In this document: positions 27,654 through 36,974 of the stretch, piece by piece
Layout: every line of letters begins with the position of its first letter
How positions within the stretch are numbered: the stretch's first letter is position 1
Assembly: GCA_964369755.1 (NCBI GenBank)
Contig: CAYJFY010000005.1
Location: 31,175-95,174, forward strand
Length of the DNA: 64,000 nucleotides
DNA from: CAUPWF01 sp964369755
Lineage (GTDB): Bacteria > Bacillota > Clostridia > Lachnospirales > Lachnospiraceae
Direction of reading: 5' to 3'
Made by a program: the position numbers and the translations under genes
The notes under the pieces: generated by a model
The model's database searches: none
Told to the model about the DNA's origin: nothing
Seen by the model: only the letters and a program-made list of their open reading frames with translations

Positions 27654-29552
27654 TTAATCAACCAATGTAAGCATTCCTGTTTCTTTATTCACCTTATACA
27701 CATTGTTGTTTTGAATTTCTTCTGGATTTTCAAACAGTCCAGAATATGTTTCTAGAAAATAATCGTTGATATTATGTATTGCCACATAATCACAATGTTC
27801 CATCAACTCTGCTCTCCACTCCTCAGCCGTTTTGCTTATCGTCCAAATATCCCCATCATAAAAAGGCTCACCGAGACTCCAATTCCATGTACCATAGTAG
27901 CTATTTGGAAATGCATAGTAATTTGAAATCCAATATTCATATCCATTGCTTTCTTGTGCTATAAAATATATTTTTTCAGATTCTACGTCCAATTCGCTTA
28001 TCTTATTTAGCAAAGGAGTGAATACTGCTGTAACCCCTTGAGAATTTGCTGCTGTTGTTCTATATGCAAACTCTGCCAGTGGTCCCCACGATGCTGTTAT
28101 TATCATAACACTTAGCATAAAACTAATACCCACGTTCCGATCAGTGGCTTTGATTCGCAATATCAATTCAATGGCCAGCAAGACGATCACAACCCAGATT
28201 GCAAGGAATGCCACATTCATATATCGACCAAAGGAGGCAATTTGTACTGCTTCATATTCGGTAAATTTAAACATATATGACAATAGTATGCCCACAATAT
28301 ATGTGATTGTCTGTACGATTAGAATTACAAATGGTATTTTTGAAAACGAAAAACTGTCCTCGCCCTTCATCTTCAATCCCTTGCTGTAGAGAAAATACAG
28401 TGCTGTTCCAAATATGGAAGATAAAACAAAATAAGAGATTCCTATCCCCACACCACCAAGAGTAACCGTATGGGTAAATATTGCATTGAAGAACCTGCGT
28501 GCAACTTCTGACCTATATGTAGTGTCTTTGCGCAAAAACACATTGATTGCATCCGAGATGATAATATCATTGGAGAACATTCTCTCTACACCATTGATCA
28601 TAATGCTGAAATTCCACAGCAAATAAGGTAGAATTAAGAAAGCAAGAGAGATGCCGATTACGATAATCTTTTTCTTTTTCGTAAATAAGTCTTTTTGCAA
28701 CCACAAATCTATAGCAAATGCTATAAAGAGGAATACAGCAAAGGCCATCCCCGCATCTTTTGCCAAGACCAACATTGCAATCGTCGAAAAAATTGTAAGA
28801 AAATAAACCCAATCCTTTTTATGCGACAATAGAACTGTTGCAAGCCCCACTCCACTCAAAAGTCCTAGAATCGGATCAATAAACACTTTTGTGAAAAAAT
28901 CGGTAAAGAACAATGTCGGTACAAGTACTAATACTACACCAATACACACTGTGCACCATATCTGTTTCAGTGTCACCTTTTTAAACACTGGCATCAAAAA
29001 GGATAATGCAAATATTTGATATCCAAAATAAATCTTCCATTCGATGTATTTAGCTGAAAACCCTGTTGCCATAATCGATATTTCTTCTACAAAATACATA
29101 AACAATGTAACTCCAGGTGGATAGCTTTTAAACATCAATCCTGAATTGACATCTGTTGAGAGTACATCTTTCATTACTGCTGATTTAACCGAGAGTGCCC
29201 AATGAGAAAATTCATCCCATCCATCTGGTATTTTCCCATAATTAAGTATCGATAAAATTCCAAATGCAAGCAAAAAGATAATAAACCCGGGCGTAATTAT
29301 TTTTTTTATAACGCTTTTATAATTTTTCTGCTTCAGAACCTTGAATAAGGCATATGCATATAATGCGATTGCAGCAATACATATGACATAGACCCCAACA
29401 TTCAACACGCCTATAATTCCGAACAGAAAAAGCATCAGGACTATAGCCCCTGATGTAATTGGCAAAATCTCTTCATATTTTTTTCCAAAAACGCTAGCTG
29501 CAAAAACACTTCCCGCCGAAAGAATTGCAAAGATAATTATTTGTGAAATCAT
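27654..29552 (-). CDS. Polytopic membrane protein, GT-C-like
   Basis: 632 residues with about twelve helices and a soluble exported C-terminal domain (about 500-632). After the first helices, an outer loop reads IPDGWDEFSHWALSVK, with acids and aromatics, and then YPPGVTLFMYF; a DE-type acid in this loop and a YPP segment are seen in many GT-C mannosyl/arabinosyl-type transferases. I do not know the exact family. It overlaps the preceding GT2-GtrA gene by four bases (ATGA). GT2-GtrA proteins commonly charge the lipid carrier with a sugar that a GT-C enzyme then uses outside the membrane, so the pair is a plausible side-branch decoration system; this is inference. Confidence 0.82.
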   Translation of the reverse strand: MISQIIIFAILSAGSVFAASVFGKKYEEILPITSGAIVLMLFLFGIIGVLNVGVYVICIAAIALYAYALFKVLKQKNYKSVIKKIITPGFIIFLLAFGILSILNYGKIPDGWDEFSHWALSVKSAVMKDVLSTDVNSGLMFKSYPPGVTLFMYFVEEISIMATGFSAKYIEWKIYFGYQIFALSFLMPVFKKVTLKQIWCTVCIGVVLVLVPTLFFTDFFTKVFIDPILGLLSGVGLATVLLSHKKDWVYFLTIFSTIAMLVLAKDAGMAFAVFLFIAFAIDLWLQKDLFTKKKKIIVIGISLAFLILPYLLWNFSIMINGVERMFSNDIIISDAINVFLRKDTTYRSEVARRFFNAIFTHTVTLGGVGIGISYFVLSSIFGTALYFLYSKGLKMKGEDSFSFSKIPFVILIVQTITYIVGILLSYMFKFTEYEAVQIASFGRYMNVAFLAIWVVIVLLAIELILRIKATDRNVGISFMLSVMIITASWGPLAEFAYRTTAANSQGVTAVFTPLLNKISELDVESEKIYFIAQESNGYEYWISNYYAFPNSYYGTWNWSLGEPFYDGDIWTISKTAEEWRAELMEHCDYVAIHNINDYFLETYSGLFENPEEIQNNNVYKVNKETGMLTLVD

Positions 29553-30661
29553 TTTTCGTTTTCCCCTTTGTGAACTGTACTTTTCTTAAATATAAGCTGT
29601 CGTTGAATCCTAAAGCTAATAAAAAACAATAGGAAATCCACCAAGACTTTGATAAAAATCACATCTACCTTGATAATATTTGTAAATGTATATACCAGCC
29701 CCCAAGACACAATTAATTGAGCACACCATAAACTATAGTATTTAAAGATTGTTGCCCTAACTTTATTCGTATTGTTGAACACTATATTTTTCACAAACAT
29801 AAAATTAAACACGGATGACAGCATACGTGATAACACCGTAGCAATTAGGATACCCGTGGATAAACTAACATGAGGTTCTATCACTGTGATTGCGATTGCA
29901 AACAGCACGATATCTATTGCAAACGATGCCAACCCTACAATGGAAAACAATATAAATTGAAGAAACATAGCCCCATATATTTTTGCTGAGTCCTTTACTG
30001 CCGAGAAATGTGTTGCTCGATTGCTCTCAAAATAGATGGTTTCAATCGGCTCTTCTATAATTACGCCTTTAGACGCTACTGCATCGATCAACATATTTAT
30101 CTCATATTCGAATCTTTCCCCGCGCAATGAAATAAACCGATCAATATATCGATTGGGAATCCCCCGCAACCCTGTTTGTGTGTCATTTATCTTTTTCCCG
30201 AACAAAATAGAGAAAACTATCGTTGTAGTTTTGTTCCCAAACTTACTTTTAAAAGGTGTATCTCCTTCATCAAAATCTCTAGTCCCCAAAACTATTTCAT
30301 TCTTTTTCGCCAATGTTTCTGCAACTTTAACCGTATCCGCAACACTATGTTGTCCGTCAGCATCGGCTGTAACAACACCCAGTTTATCTGAATTCGCAAA
30401 ATACCACCCAAAATAATGAAGGGCTGTTTTTAATGCACGACCCTTCCCTTCATTTACATAATGTCTCAACACAACACCATTTTCCCCAAGCACTTCTGTC
30501 ACTTGTTCAAAATATTTTTGTGTACTTTGCTTACTACCATCATCCACAACTATAATATAGGGAAATCCACTATTCTTTAAAGCGGTCACATATTTAACCA
30601 TATTTTCATCTGGATTATACGATGGGATTATCACAACTGTCTTCGAAATAAATTCTTTCAT
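29549..30661 (-). CDS. Bifunctional GT2 / GtrA-family membrane protein
   Basis: About 370 residues. Residues 1-220 are a GT2 of the polyprenyl-phosphate sugar synthase type: VVIIPSYNPDENM, YIIVVDDGS, the metal site TADADGQHS, and the acceptor region RFEYEINM. Residues 230-355 are a GtrA-like bundle of four helices (SFAIDIVLFAIAI first). Fusion of the two is a known architecture for making and flipping an undecaprenyl-phosphate sugar. ATG at 30661 is eight bases after GGGAG and is preferred to an upstream in-frame ATG. It leads the second unit, behind the promoter at 30697-30725, and overlaps the GT-C-like gene by four bases. Confidence 0.9.
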   Translation of the reverse strand: MKEFISKTVVIIPSYNPDENMVKYVTALKNSGFPYIIVVDDGSKQSTQKYFEQVTEVLGENGVVLRHYVNEGKGRALKTALHYFGWYFANSDKLGVVTADADGQHSVADTVKVAETLAKKNEIVLGTRDFDEGDTPFKSKFGNKTTTIVFSILFGKKINDTQTGLRGIPNRYIDRFISLRGERFEYEINMLIDAVASKGVIIEEPIETIYFESNRATHFSAVKDSAKIYGAMFLQFILFSIVGLASFAIDIVLFAIAITVIEPHVSLSTGILIATVLSRMLSSVFNFMFVKNIVFNNTNKVRATIFKYYSLWCAQLIVSWGLVYTFTNIIKVDVIFIKVLVDFLLFFISFRIQRQLIFKKSTVHKGENEK

Positions 30662-30696
30662 TATATGCACTCCCTACCATAGATATTCTATTAGAG

Positions 30697-30725
30697 AGAA
30701 TATCATATATCAAATATCATGTCAA
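30697..30725 (-). promoter_or_regulatory. Sigma-A-type promoter for the GT2-GtrA to wbuB unit
   Basis: On the minus strand TTGACA (30720-30725), a 17-base spacer and TATTCT (30697-30702). The -35 box is embedded in one of three related 14-base repeats (30717-30765), which suggests a bound regulator. Confidence 0.65.
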
Positions 30726-30765
30726 TCACAGCCGCTTTCATGACAATCTAATCATGACAATCTAA
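30717..30765 (-). repeat. 14-base direct repeats at and above the promoter
   Basis: On the minus strand TTAGATTGTCATGA occurs twice head to tail (30752-30765 and 30738-30751). A third, weaker copy, TGTGATTGACATGA (30717-30730, 11 of 14 identical), covers the -35 box. The middle and third copies start 21 bp apart, two helical turns. An operator is a reasonable guess; a chance duplication after the preceding stop codon is the alternative. Confidence 0.5.
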
Positions 30766-30767
30766 GC

Positions 30768-33161
30768 CTACTCCGGCAACAACACTTCAAACTCCTCTGC
30801 CGCTTCTCGATTGTATGCCTCGTAGTCGATATCAATCGCCTTCACGTTCCCTAGCATCATCTCTCTCATGCCTTGGTAGATGCCCTCTTCGCTACTCTCG
30901 ACTAACAAGCCGCCATAATGCTCCATGAATCCCTTTGGTCCTAGAATATCTGTAGACATAATCGGTAGCCCTAGGATATTGGCTTCCGCTAGAACCAGAC
31001 CGAATCCTTCGTAGAATGAACTGAGTACGAAGTAGTCGCACCGCTTGATAAATGGGAATGGATTGGATAGCGAGCGAATGAAGATGATATGATCTCTCGA
31101 TGCCAATTCCTCTCTCTCCCCGAGTAACTTCTTGTAATCGACTCCATACCCTCCGATGATCACTAGATGCAACTGATTGTTTTCCGCATATAGTTTGTCG
31201 AAGACTTTCATCAGTCGGCTCTGTCCTTTTTCTGGTGAGTATCTCGCTACATTCACATAGGTGATGCACTCTGGGTCGTCGAGGACTGCCATGATTTCGT
31301 CGTATTTATGGGTAGATCCTGTATCTTTATCAAAGCTTGGCTCCAATTCTCCACTGCGTTTCACATGTTGATAATCGATAATATTTCGCGCCACGGCGAT
31401 CTTAGATTCATCCTGGCAGTATGCAAGGGTTGGTTGTCGCATGTCTTCCGTCACTATAACCACCTTATCGTAGTTATTGTAACAATAACTGATATTATTC
31501 GGGTCTTGTGCCCCTTTGATACGAACCTCTTCTATCATATTGTTGTGCACATAGATCATTTTGTTGCAGTCAAACCGCCCAAATAGCAGTTGGCGTTTCG
31601 CCTCGTATCCACTGTATTGCACCACATGTTTGAATTTTGTCTCTCCATAGCATCGTTTGATTTCATACTGATAGAGTCGATCCAATACTTTGTTGTTGTG
31701 ATTCATACTATGGTTTGATTTTTTCATATAGCGAATGTATAATTTTTCCAATAGTGAGGCATTCATAATCCCACTCACTGGGATATAAGACACTCCTTCT
31801 GGTAGCAATCGAATGGTGTCGCGATGTGCTTTCACCCGAGTACTTGTAAATGTCACATAGTAGTTATATCGCTCCAGATCTATATTCTTTAGGAGATTGA
31901 GTAAGGCTGTCGTAATCCCGTTCTTAGCCAAATTTCCAGAATAGATGAGAACATTGTCCTTTCCATTTCCCTCTACCGTCTGAACTTCCACATCCCCTTG
32001 ACCGTGTAAGACGTACTCCAAGAGTTGGCTGCTTGCCATCGAATTCTCTTTTGCTGCGAATCGGCTGATAAATTCCGTGTCATCGTATTGGATGTCTGAA
32101 TTGATCTCCTGTACCAAATCTTCCACCGTTTCTACCATCGGAAATGGTAGTTCTTCCATCGGGAAATACAGCCCACGGTCTTCTAGGTATTCTTCCATAT
32201 CGTAGGTGAAGAGAATCACCTTCCTTCGGGTCACTGCATAGTCGAAGAACACACTCGAATAATCTGTGATCAATTTATCACACAGATTCAAGACTTCATA
32301 GGTTTCATATTGGCTCGGGAAGGAGCGAATCTTCTTGAACAACTTCATGTCGATTGCATTCGATACGAGTGGGTGTAGGTTCACCAACACCACTTGATCG
32401 TCCTTTAGTTGTTGATCTAGGAGCAGTAGGTAATGTGTGAGGTGAACAATCTGTCTCTGATTATCCACACGCCCAATTCCGCCACGCCATGTTGGCATAT
32501 AGCCGATGATTTCTTTTTCTTCTAGCTTCAGTTCCTCGATCAGCTCTTGGTTCTTGTCTTGGAAAAACACTTCATTTCGCGGATAACCGTTCATGATGCA
32601 CTCCCCCTTGTAGAGATTCTCCAGCATATATCCTTCGATCATATGATCCTTCATGTATTGGTTCGGATAGAGGAGGTAGTCGGCGATGACGAAGTTCTTC
32701 TGCACATTCCCCAAGCTATGGAATCCACTATTGTCTCCTTTTCCTAGGATCTTCAGAGGTGTCCCATGCCACACATTGATGATTTTCTGTCCGTCTTTTT
32801 TGATGAAAAACGGCAGGAATGAAGTATCCGTAAACAAGTATTTCGCGCTAGAGATCACCTGGTAATACTCCCGCTCTCCTACGATTACAATCTGTGGTTC
32901 TAGTCCGTATTGCTCTAGGATTTGACGATTTTTCTCTTCCTGTTTCTGAGACAAGCTCAGAAATACTCGGTAGCTCTGATATACCGGATTCGTCAGCAAC
33001 TCCTTTAGGATGTAGAATATATTTCCATTTACGTTATTGCCATGTTGTGCCTCTAACAGAATCGTTCCTTCCTCAAGTGTAGCTTTTTCCAACACTTTCA
33101 GATACTCTGCTTTATCGAAGAATTTTTTGTTATATTTCTTTAATATTTTCTTTAAATCCAA
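30768..33161 (-). CDS. CDP-glycerol phosphotransferase-like domain fused to GT4 glycosyltransferase
   Basis: About 797 residues. Residues 1-370 are a TagB/TagF-type domain: IINVWHGTPLKILG has the catalytic-base His, MNGYPRNEVFF and TDYSSVFFDYA the substrate sites. Residues 405-795 are a GT4: LIYSGNLAKNGITTALL, VNVARYSPEKGQSRL, and SSFYEGFGLVLAEANILGLP with the E-x7-E acids. TTG at 33161 is the preferred start: AAGGAGGAG lies just upstream and the codon is four bases after the preceding stop, whereas the longer open frame would overlap that gene. It is the last gene of the tag-like unit. The fusion could add glycerol (or another polyol) phosphate and a sugar to the same repeat; substrates are not readable. 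Confidence 0.9.
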   Translation of the reverse strand: MDLKKILKKYNKKFFDKAEYLKVLEKATLEEGTILLEAQHGNNVNGNIFYILKELLTNPVYQSYRVFLSLSQKQEEKNRQILEQYGLEPQIVIVGEREYYQVISSAKYLFTDTSFLPFFIKKDGQKIINVWHGTPLKILGKGDNSGFHSLGNVQKNFVIADYLLYPNQYMKDHMIEGYMLENLYKGECIMNGYPRNEVFFQDKNQELIEELKLEEKEIIGYMPTWRGGIGRVDNQRQIVHLTHYLLLLDQQLKDDQVVLVNLHPLVSNAIDMKLFKKIRSFPSQYETYEVLNLCDKLITDYSSVFFDYAVTRRKVILFTYDMEEYLEDRGLYFPMEELPFPMVETVEDLVQEINSDIQYDDTEFISRFAAKENSMASSQLLEYVLHGQGDVEVQTVEGNGKDNVLIYSGNLAKNGITTALLNLLKNIDLERYNYYVTFTSTRVKAHRDTIRLLPEGVSYIPVSGIMNASLLEKLYIRYMKKSNHSMNHNNKVLDRLYQYEIKRCYGETKFKHVVQYSGYEAKRQLLFGRFDCNKMIYVHNNMIEEVRIKGAQDPNNISYCYNNYDKVVIVTEDMRQPTLAYCQDESKIAVARNIIDYQHVKRSGELEPSFDKDTGSTHKYDEIMAVLDDPECITYVNVARYSPEKGQSRLMKVFDKLYAENNQLHLVIIGGYGVDYKKLLGEREELASRDHIIFIRSLSNPFPFIKRCDYFVLSSFYEGFGLVLAEANILGLPIMSTDILGPKGFMEHYGGLLVESSEEGIYQGMREMMLGNVKAIDIDYEAYNREAAEEFEVLLPE

Positions 33162-33165
33162 CTCT

Positions 33166-34545
33166 TTACTCCTCCTTCTTCCATGCATGAAACACATATC
33201 CTGAATCCTTGCGTTCCTTGAACCCTTCTGTACTATCTGCCTTTAGTAATACCACAATGGTCTGAAGGATCAAGGAGATATCGTGCAGGATACTAAATTG
33301 TTCCATATACATCATATCCATCATTAACTTATCTTTGGGTAATGTATTGTATTTTCCTTCTATCTGTGCATATCCCGTAAGTCCCGCCTTCATTCTGAGA
33401 CGGTATTCAAATTCTGGAATTTGCTTCGTGTACCGTCTTACATTTTTTATCATCTCGGGTCTTGGTCCTACCACGGACATCTCCCCCTTGAGTACATTCC
33501 ACAGTTGTGGAATCTCATCGATCCTGGTTCTTCTTAGGAACTTGCCCACCTTCGTGATTCGGTCGTCGTTGGTCTTTGCTGATTTTATCTTGGCATCTGT
33601 CACCATGGTTCTCAGCTTGTACACCATAAATGGTCGTCCATGAATGGTTGCCCGCTCTTGCTTGAATATCACTGGACCCCCATCTTCGATCTTGATCAAA
33701 ATCATGGCCGTAATCCAGACTGGTGCAGTGAGAATCCCACCGACCAAGGATAGACCGATGTCCATGCCGCGCTTTAGCACGCGCTGGGTAAATGTCATTC
33801 TCTTTACATTTTTATTGAACAAGAAGGTATCGTTCATAAAATACTTTCTCGCATTGTATTCTATCATGTTTGAGATATTCGGATTAAAGTACACATTCAC
33901 GTTGTATTCATAGCAGTGTTGCATGATTCTCGCCTTTTTTTTGGGTGGCACATCATAGAGAATCACCGTATCCATATCTTTGATAGCTTGCTTGATTCCA
34001 TTCATCCGATAATCAAGTACTGCCTCGATGGCAAATTGCTTTCTATGTTTCTTCACCGCGCGAACAATCTGCTCTAGACTCTCCTGGGAGGAGGTGATGA
34101 TGGCACATCGCTCTGGCTTGTGAGTCTTAAAGTAGAGAAACTGACCGAAATATACATAGAAGTAGATGATGACAATCTGGATAATAATCATGATGAATAA
34201 ATTCTCGATGTTACGCAGTCGAAACTCATTGGCGTAAGTGCCTGTGGTTCTCATAATCATAACCTGTAGGTAGGTCACGATATCGGTACATATGGTGGCC
34301 AAAACCAGCGAATGGATGATGGGTTTGCTCTTCCTTCGTCCCAGATCAAATCGCCCATACACATAGAGAAATAAATATTCAGACAAGCAAAATGTGACAA
34401 TCGTGACCCCATACGTTCTCGACAAACGTGTGAGACCAATATTGTCATCGGCCATGACTAGTATGAAAACTGCCATCAATATAATATAGAGCAAGCCGCA
34501 AAATCCGCCCCATATGCTTGTGTCTAACTTTTTCCATCTCTGCAT
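33166..34545 (-). CDS. Polyprenyl glycosylphosphotransferase (priming sugar transferase)
   Basis: 459 residues. Four or five N-terminal helices (about 12-145) and a Rossmann-like middle domain precede the catalytic bacterial sugar transferase domain (about 255-455), led by its own helix (GMDIGLSLVGGILTAPVW). Signature stretches: FKQERATIHGRPFMVYKLRTM, TRIDEIPQLWNVLKGEMS, VGPRPE, GLTGYAQI. It transfers a sugar-1-phosphate from a UDP-sugar to undecaprenyl phosphate at the inner face of the membrane and so starts the repeat. It is the only priming enzyme seen in the window, and it lies inside the glycerol-phosphate module in place of a TagO/TagA pair. The first sugar is not known. Confidence 0.95.
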   Translation of the reverse strand: MQRWKKLDTSIWGGFCGLLYIILMAVFILVMADDNIGLTRLSRTYGVTIVTFCLSEYLFLYVYGRFDLGRRKSKPIIHSLVLATICTDIVTYLQVMIMRTTGTYANEFRLRNIENLFIMIIIQIVIIYFYVYFGQFLYFKTHKPERCAIITSSQESLEQIVRAVKKHRKQFAIEAVLDYRMNGIKQAIKDMDTVILYDVPPKKKARIMQHCYEYNVNVYFNPNISNMIEYNARKYFMNDTFLFNKNVKRMTFTQRVLKRGMDIGLSLVGGILTAPVWITAMILIKIEDGGPVIFKQERATIHGRPFMVYKLRTMVTDAKIKSAKTNDDRITKVGKFLRRTRIDEIPQLWNVLKGEMSVVGPRPEMIKNVRRYTKQIPEFEYRLRMKAGLTGYAQIEGKYNTLPKDKLMMDMMYMEQFSILHDISLILQTIVVLLKADSTEGFKERKDSGYVFHAWKKEE

Positions 34546-34553
34546 CGATTCAC

Positions 34554-35636
34554 CTATGTTATCTTTCTAATCAGCTCCACAATACGTTTCGTGTTCTGTC
34601 CATCTGTATGGAGAAAGAACTCCTCTCCAAATGGATTTTGATAGTCTTTGCCTTGATTCACTGCCTCTGCCACTTCCGTGGTTGTCTGGCAGATTGCCCC
34701 AGGCATCTCTTCATATTCTACAAACAATCCCACCTCTTGCCGATACGTTTCCAAGTCTGGCACGTAGAATATCATGGGTTTCTCCAACAATGAATAGTCA
34801 AATATGATGGATGAATAATCGGAGATCAACTGGTCACTGACGAAGAATAGCCGATACAGTTCTTCCGCACTCACATTGATACACTGTGGATGCTCTTCCA
34901 CGGCCTCCTTCGCTAGCAGGGGGTGGTATTTATATAACAAGATCCACTCCTCGCCGATTCTTTCCATCAAATCTGCCACATCTAGATATACCCCAGACAG
35001 CCCTTTGTGGATATTCCCACGAAATGTAGGCGCATAGAGCAACCGTTTCTTCCCAGAACACTGGGGATATTTTCGGTAGAATTTCTCTTCTTCCCTCTGT
35101 CGATATTCTCTATCGTATAGTTTGTCCACCCTCGGCATTCCCAATACATGGACTTGTTCCTCTCGTACTCCAAAGGCTTCGCTAAATGGTTTCTTCCAAT
35201 ACGCCCCATTGGCGATGATGTAGTCATAATTCCTGATCTTGTATTCCCGCTCTAGGCAATTCCCGAATCGTTTGATGGCACCCGTTGCATGCCATACTTG
35301 AACCACTTCCACACCTGTGCGCTTGAATGCACTCACCACATAGTTATTGTCATTGATTACAACTACCTTCGAGCGATTGATCTGCCATACTTGCACCATG
35401 GCATTGAGCAGATAGCGAAACTCAGTCCACAAGGTGCGTCGTGCCACATGCATCAACACACAGCTCACCTGGTAGTCGTCCTTGATTTCTTCGTAGATCT
35501 GTAGTAGATCCCCTTCTAGCTCCTCGCTCTCTAGGGAGACGAAGGTCACATGGTTTTTGCGAATGGGAAACATCCGCACTACCAGATTTACCGTAGCCAA
35601 TATGCCATGCAAGACTGTCTTTTTCAAATTCATCAT
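34554..35636 (-). CDS. CDP-glycerol:glycerophosphate glycerophosphotransferase family protein
   Basis: 360 residues, TagB/TagF family: an amphipathic N-terminus for membrane contact, EVVQVWHATGAIKRFG (catalytic His), LGMPRVDKLYD, LLYAPTFRG, and ISDYSSIIFDYSLLEKP. Length and motifs fit a single-domain enzyme like TagB, which adds the first glycerol phosphate to the lipid-linked primer. It comes between the third family member (35706-36881) and the priming transferase, eight bases before the latter. CDP-glycerol would come from TagD in the same unit. Whether it is the primase or the polymerase cannot be told from sequence. Confidence 0.92.
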   Translation of the reverse strand: MMNLKKTVLHGILATVNLVVRMFPIRKNHVTFVSLESEELEGDLLQIYEEIKDDYQVSCVLMHVARRTLWTEFRYLLNAMVQVWQINRSKVVVINDNNYVVSAFKRTGVEVVQVWHATGAIKRFGNCLEREYKIRNYDYIIANGAYWKKPFSEAFGVREEQVHVLGMPRVDKLYDREYRQREEEKFYRKYPQCSGKKRLLYAPTFRGNIHKGLSGVYLDVADLMERIGEEWILLYKYHPLLAKEAVEEHPQCINVSAEELYRLFFVSDQLISDYSSIIFDYSLLEKPMIFYVPDLETYRQEVGLFVEYEEMPGAICQTTTEVAEAVNQGKDYQNPFGEEFFLHTDGQNTKRIVELIRKIT

Positions 35637-35705
35637 TCAATAGCCACCCTTTCACAAAGACCGTGTTCTACCTTCACATTCAGGTGTGAAACATCTATTG
35701 TTATA

Positions 35706-36881
35706 CTATCTAGGGAACACTTGGTCTAGGACTCTCATCGTGGCCTTCCCATCTTCTTTGTTGTTAAATGTTTGATTAAACTGAGTCAATGTTTCATAAT
35801 CATATACTTCTTCACATATCGCTTCTAATAGCATTTCTTCTTGTTCGTAAATCTTGCCCGGAAGTTCTGTATGGACATCGATATAGAACCCTCTCAGTTC
35901 CTCGCGATAGAATTCCAAGTCATACATATAGAAGTAGATTGGTCGTCCCAGGCTCGCATAGTCAAAGAATACACTAGAGTAATCTGTGACCAACACATCA
36001 CTGATGAGATACAAGTTACTGATGTCTTCTTTCGCATCCACTTGATAGACAAATCCCTCCACCTCACTCATGTCAAATTTACTGATGATCAGATAATGAG
36101 GTTTGAAGATGACCACATAGTCCTCCCCTAGCATCTTCTTCCAGCGTGCAAAATCCACTTCTAGCTCGAAAGTATATCCTGCTCTCACAAAGCTATTATC
36201 CCTCCACGTCGGTGCATAGAGAATCACTTTTTTCTCCAATGGGATGTCGTATTTCTTCTTAATCTGAATGAGCTCGTCCTGATCATAATTGGAGAGACAG
36301 TCATTCCTCGGATATCCCGTCTCAATCAGGCGTTCCTTGTCAATCCCAAATGCACTTTGGAACACTTCCGTGCAAAAAGCATTGGGGGATATCATGTAGT
36401 TATATCTTGCTACATCCACATCATAAGTAGCCCTCATCTGTTGGAGTGTCATTTTCGAACGATAAAATGTGGTTCCCTCTGGCGCAATAATATCATGTCC
36501 CAGACGTTTCAGCGGTGTTCCATGCCATGTCTGGAGATAGACTTGCTGTTTCTTCTTGTGCAAATAATCTGGAAGCTTGCAGTTGCTCACCCAGTATTTT
36601 GCGCGTGCCATGGCTAGGAAGTATTGCGGCCACAGGTATGGTACCACCTTAGCTCCTTCGACCTCTTGCATCGCCTTTTTCCTCATGACCCAGATAAAAC
36701 GATAGTCTGCAAACCTCTCGTCCTTTTTCATCGCTTCATAAATTGCCTTTGGATTATCAGAATATCCTCTTCCGTGAAAGGAGAGGAAGATAATCATCTT
36801 GGGATTCAGTGGAATCAATCGCATCCCCATAGGCGCACATATTTTCATGAGTTTCATAATCATTTTTTTAATTTTATGCAT
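35706..36881 (-). CDS. CDP-glycerol:glycerophosphate glycerophosphotransferase family protein
   Basis: 391 residues. Clear TagF/TagB motifs: VYLQTWHGTPLKRLG with the catalytic His, ETGYPRNDCLSNY, ILYAPTWRDNSF, FKPHYLI, and VTDYSSVFFDYASLGRP. All expected residues are in place. The N-terminal stretch KIKKMIMKLMKICAPMGMRLIP is amphipathic and probably docks on the membrane. It is full-length for the catalytic domain alone; the tandem N-terminal domain of long TagF polymerases is absent. GAGGTG precedes the ATG. It lies between tagD and the second family member, so the unit encodes three related phosphotransferases acting on one or more polyol-phosphate linkages. Confidence 0.92.
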   Translation of the reverse strand: MHKIKKMIMKLMKICAPMGMRLIPLNPKMIIFLSFHGRGYSDNPKAIYEAMKKDERFADYRFIWVMRKKAMQEVEGAKVVPYLWPQYFLAMARAKYWVSNCKLPDYLHKKKQQVYLQTWHGTPLKRLGHDIIAPEGTTFYRSKMTLQQMRATYDVDVARYNYMISPNAFCTEVFQSAFGIDKERLIETGYPRNDCLSNYDQDELIQIKKKYDIPLEKKVILYAPTWRDNSFVRAGYTFELEVDFARWKKMLGEDYVVIFKPHYLIISKFDMSEVEGFVYQVDAKEDISNLYLISDVLVTDYSSVFFDYASLGRPIYFYMYDLEFYREELRGFYIDVHTELPGKIYEQEEMLLEAICEEVYDYETLTQFNQTFNNKEDGKATMRVLDQVFPR

Positions 36882-36914
36882 GACAACACCTCATCCTACT
36901 CATCTACTCATCAG

Positions 36915-36974
36915 CTCGAACGATTGCTACTCGCCTCAAACGATTACTGCTTAACTCGAACAATTACTGATCGT
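36915..36974 (-). repeat. Three 20-bp imperfect tandem repeats over the tagD stop codon
   Basis: Units at 36915-36934, 36935-36954 and 36955-36974, each with a CTCRAACRATTRCT core on the plus strand, lie in the 82-bp gap between tagD and the next gene. The last unit includes the tagD stop codon and final codons. Slippage here would change the distance to the next gene but not the TagD active site. Confidence 0.7.
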
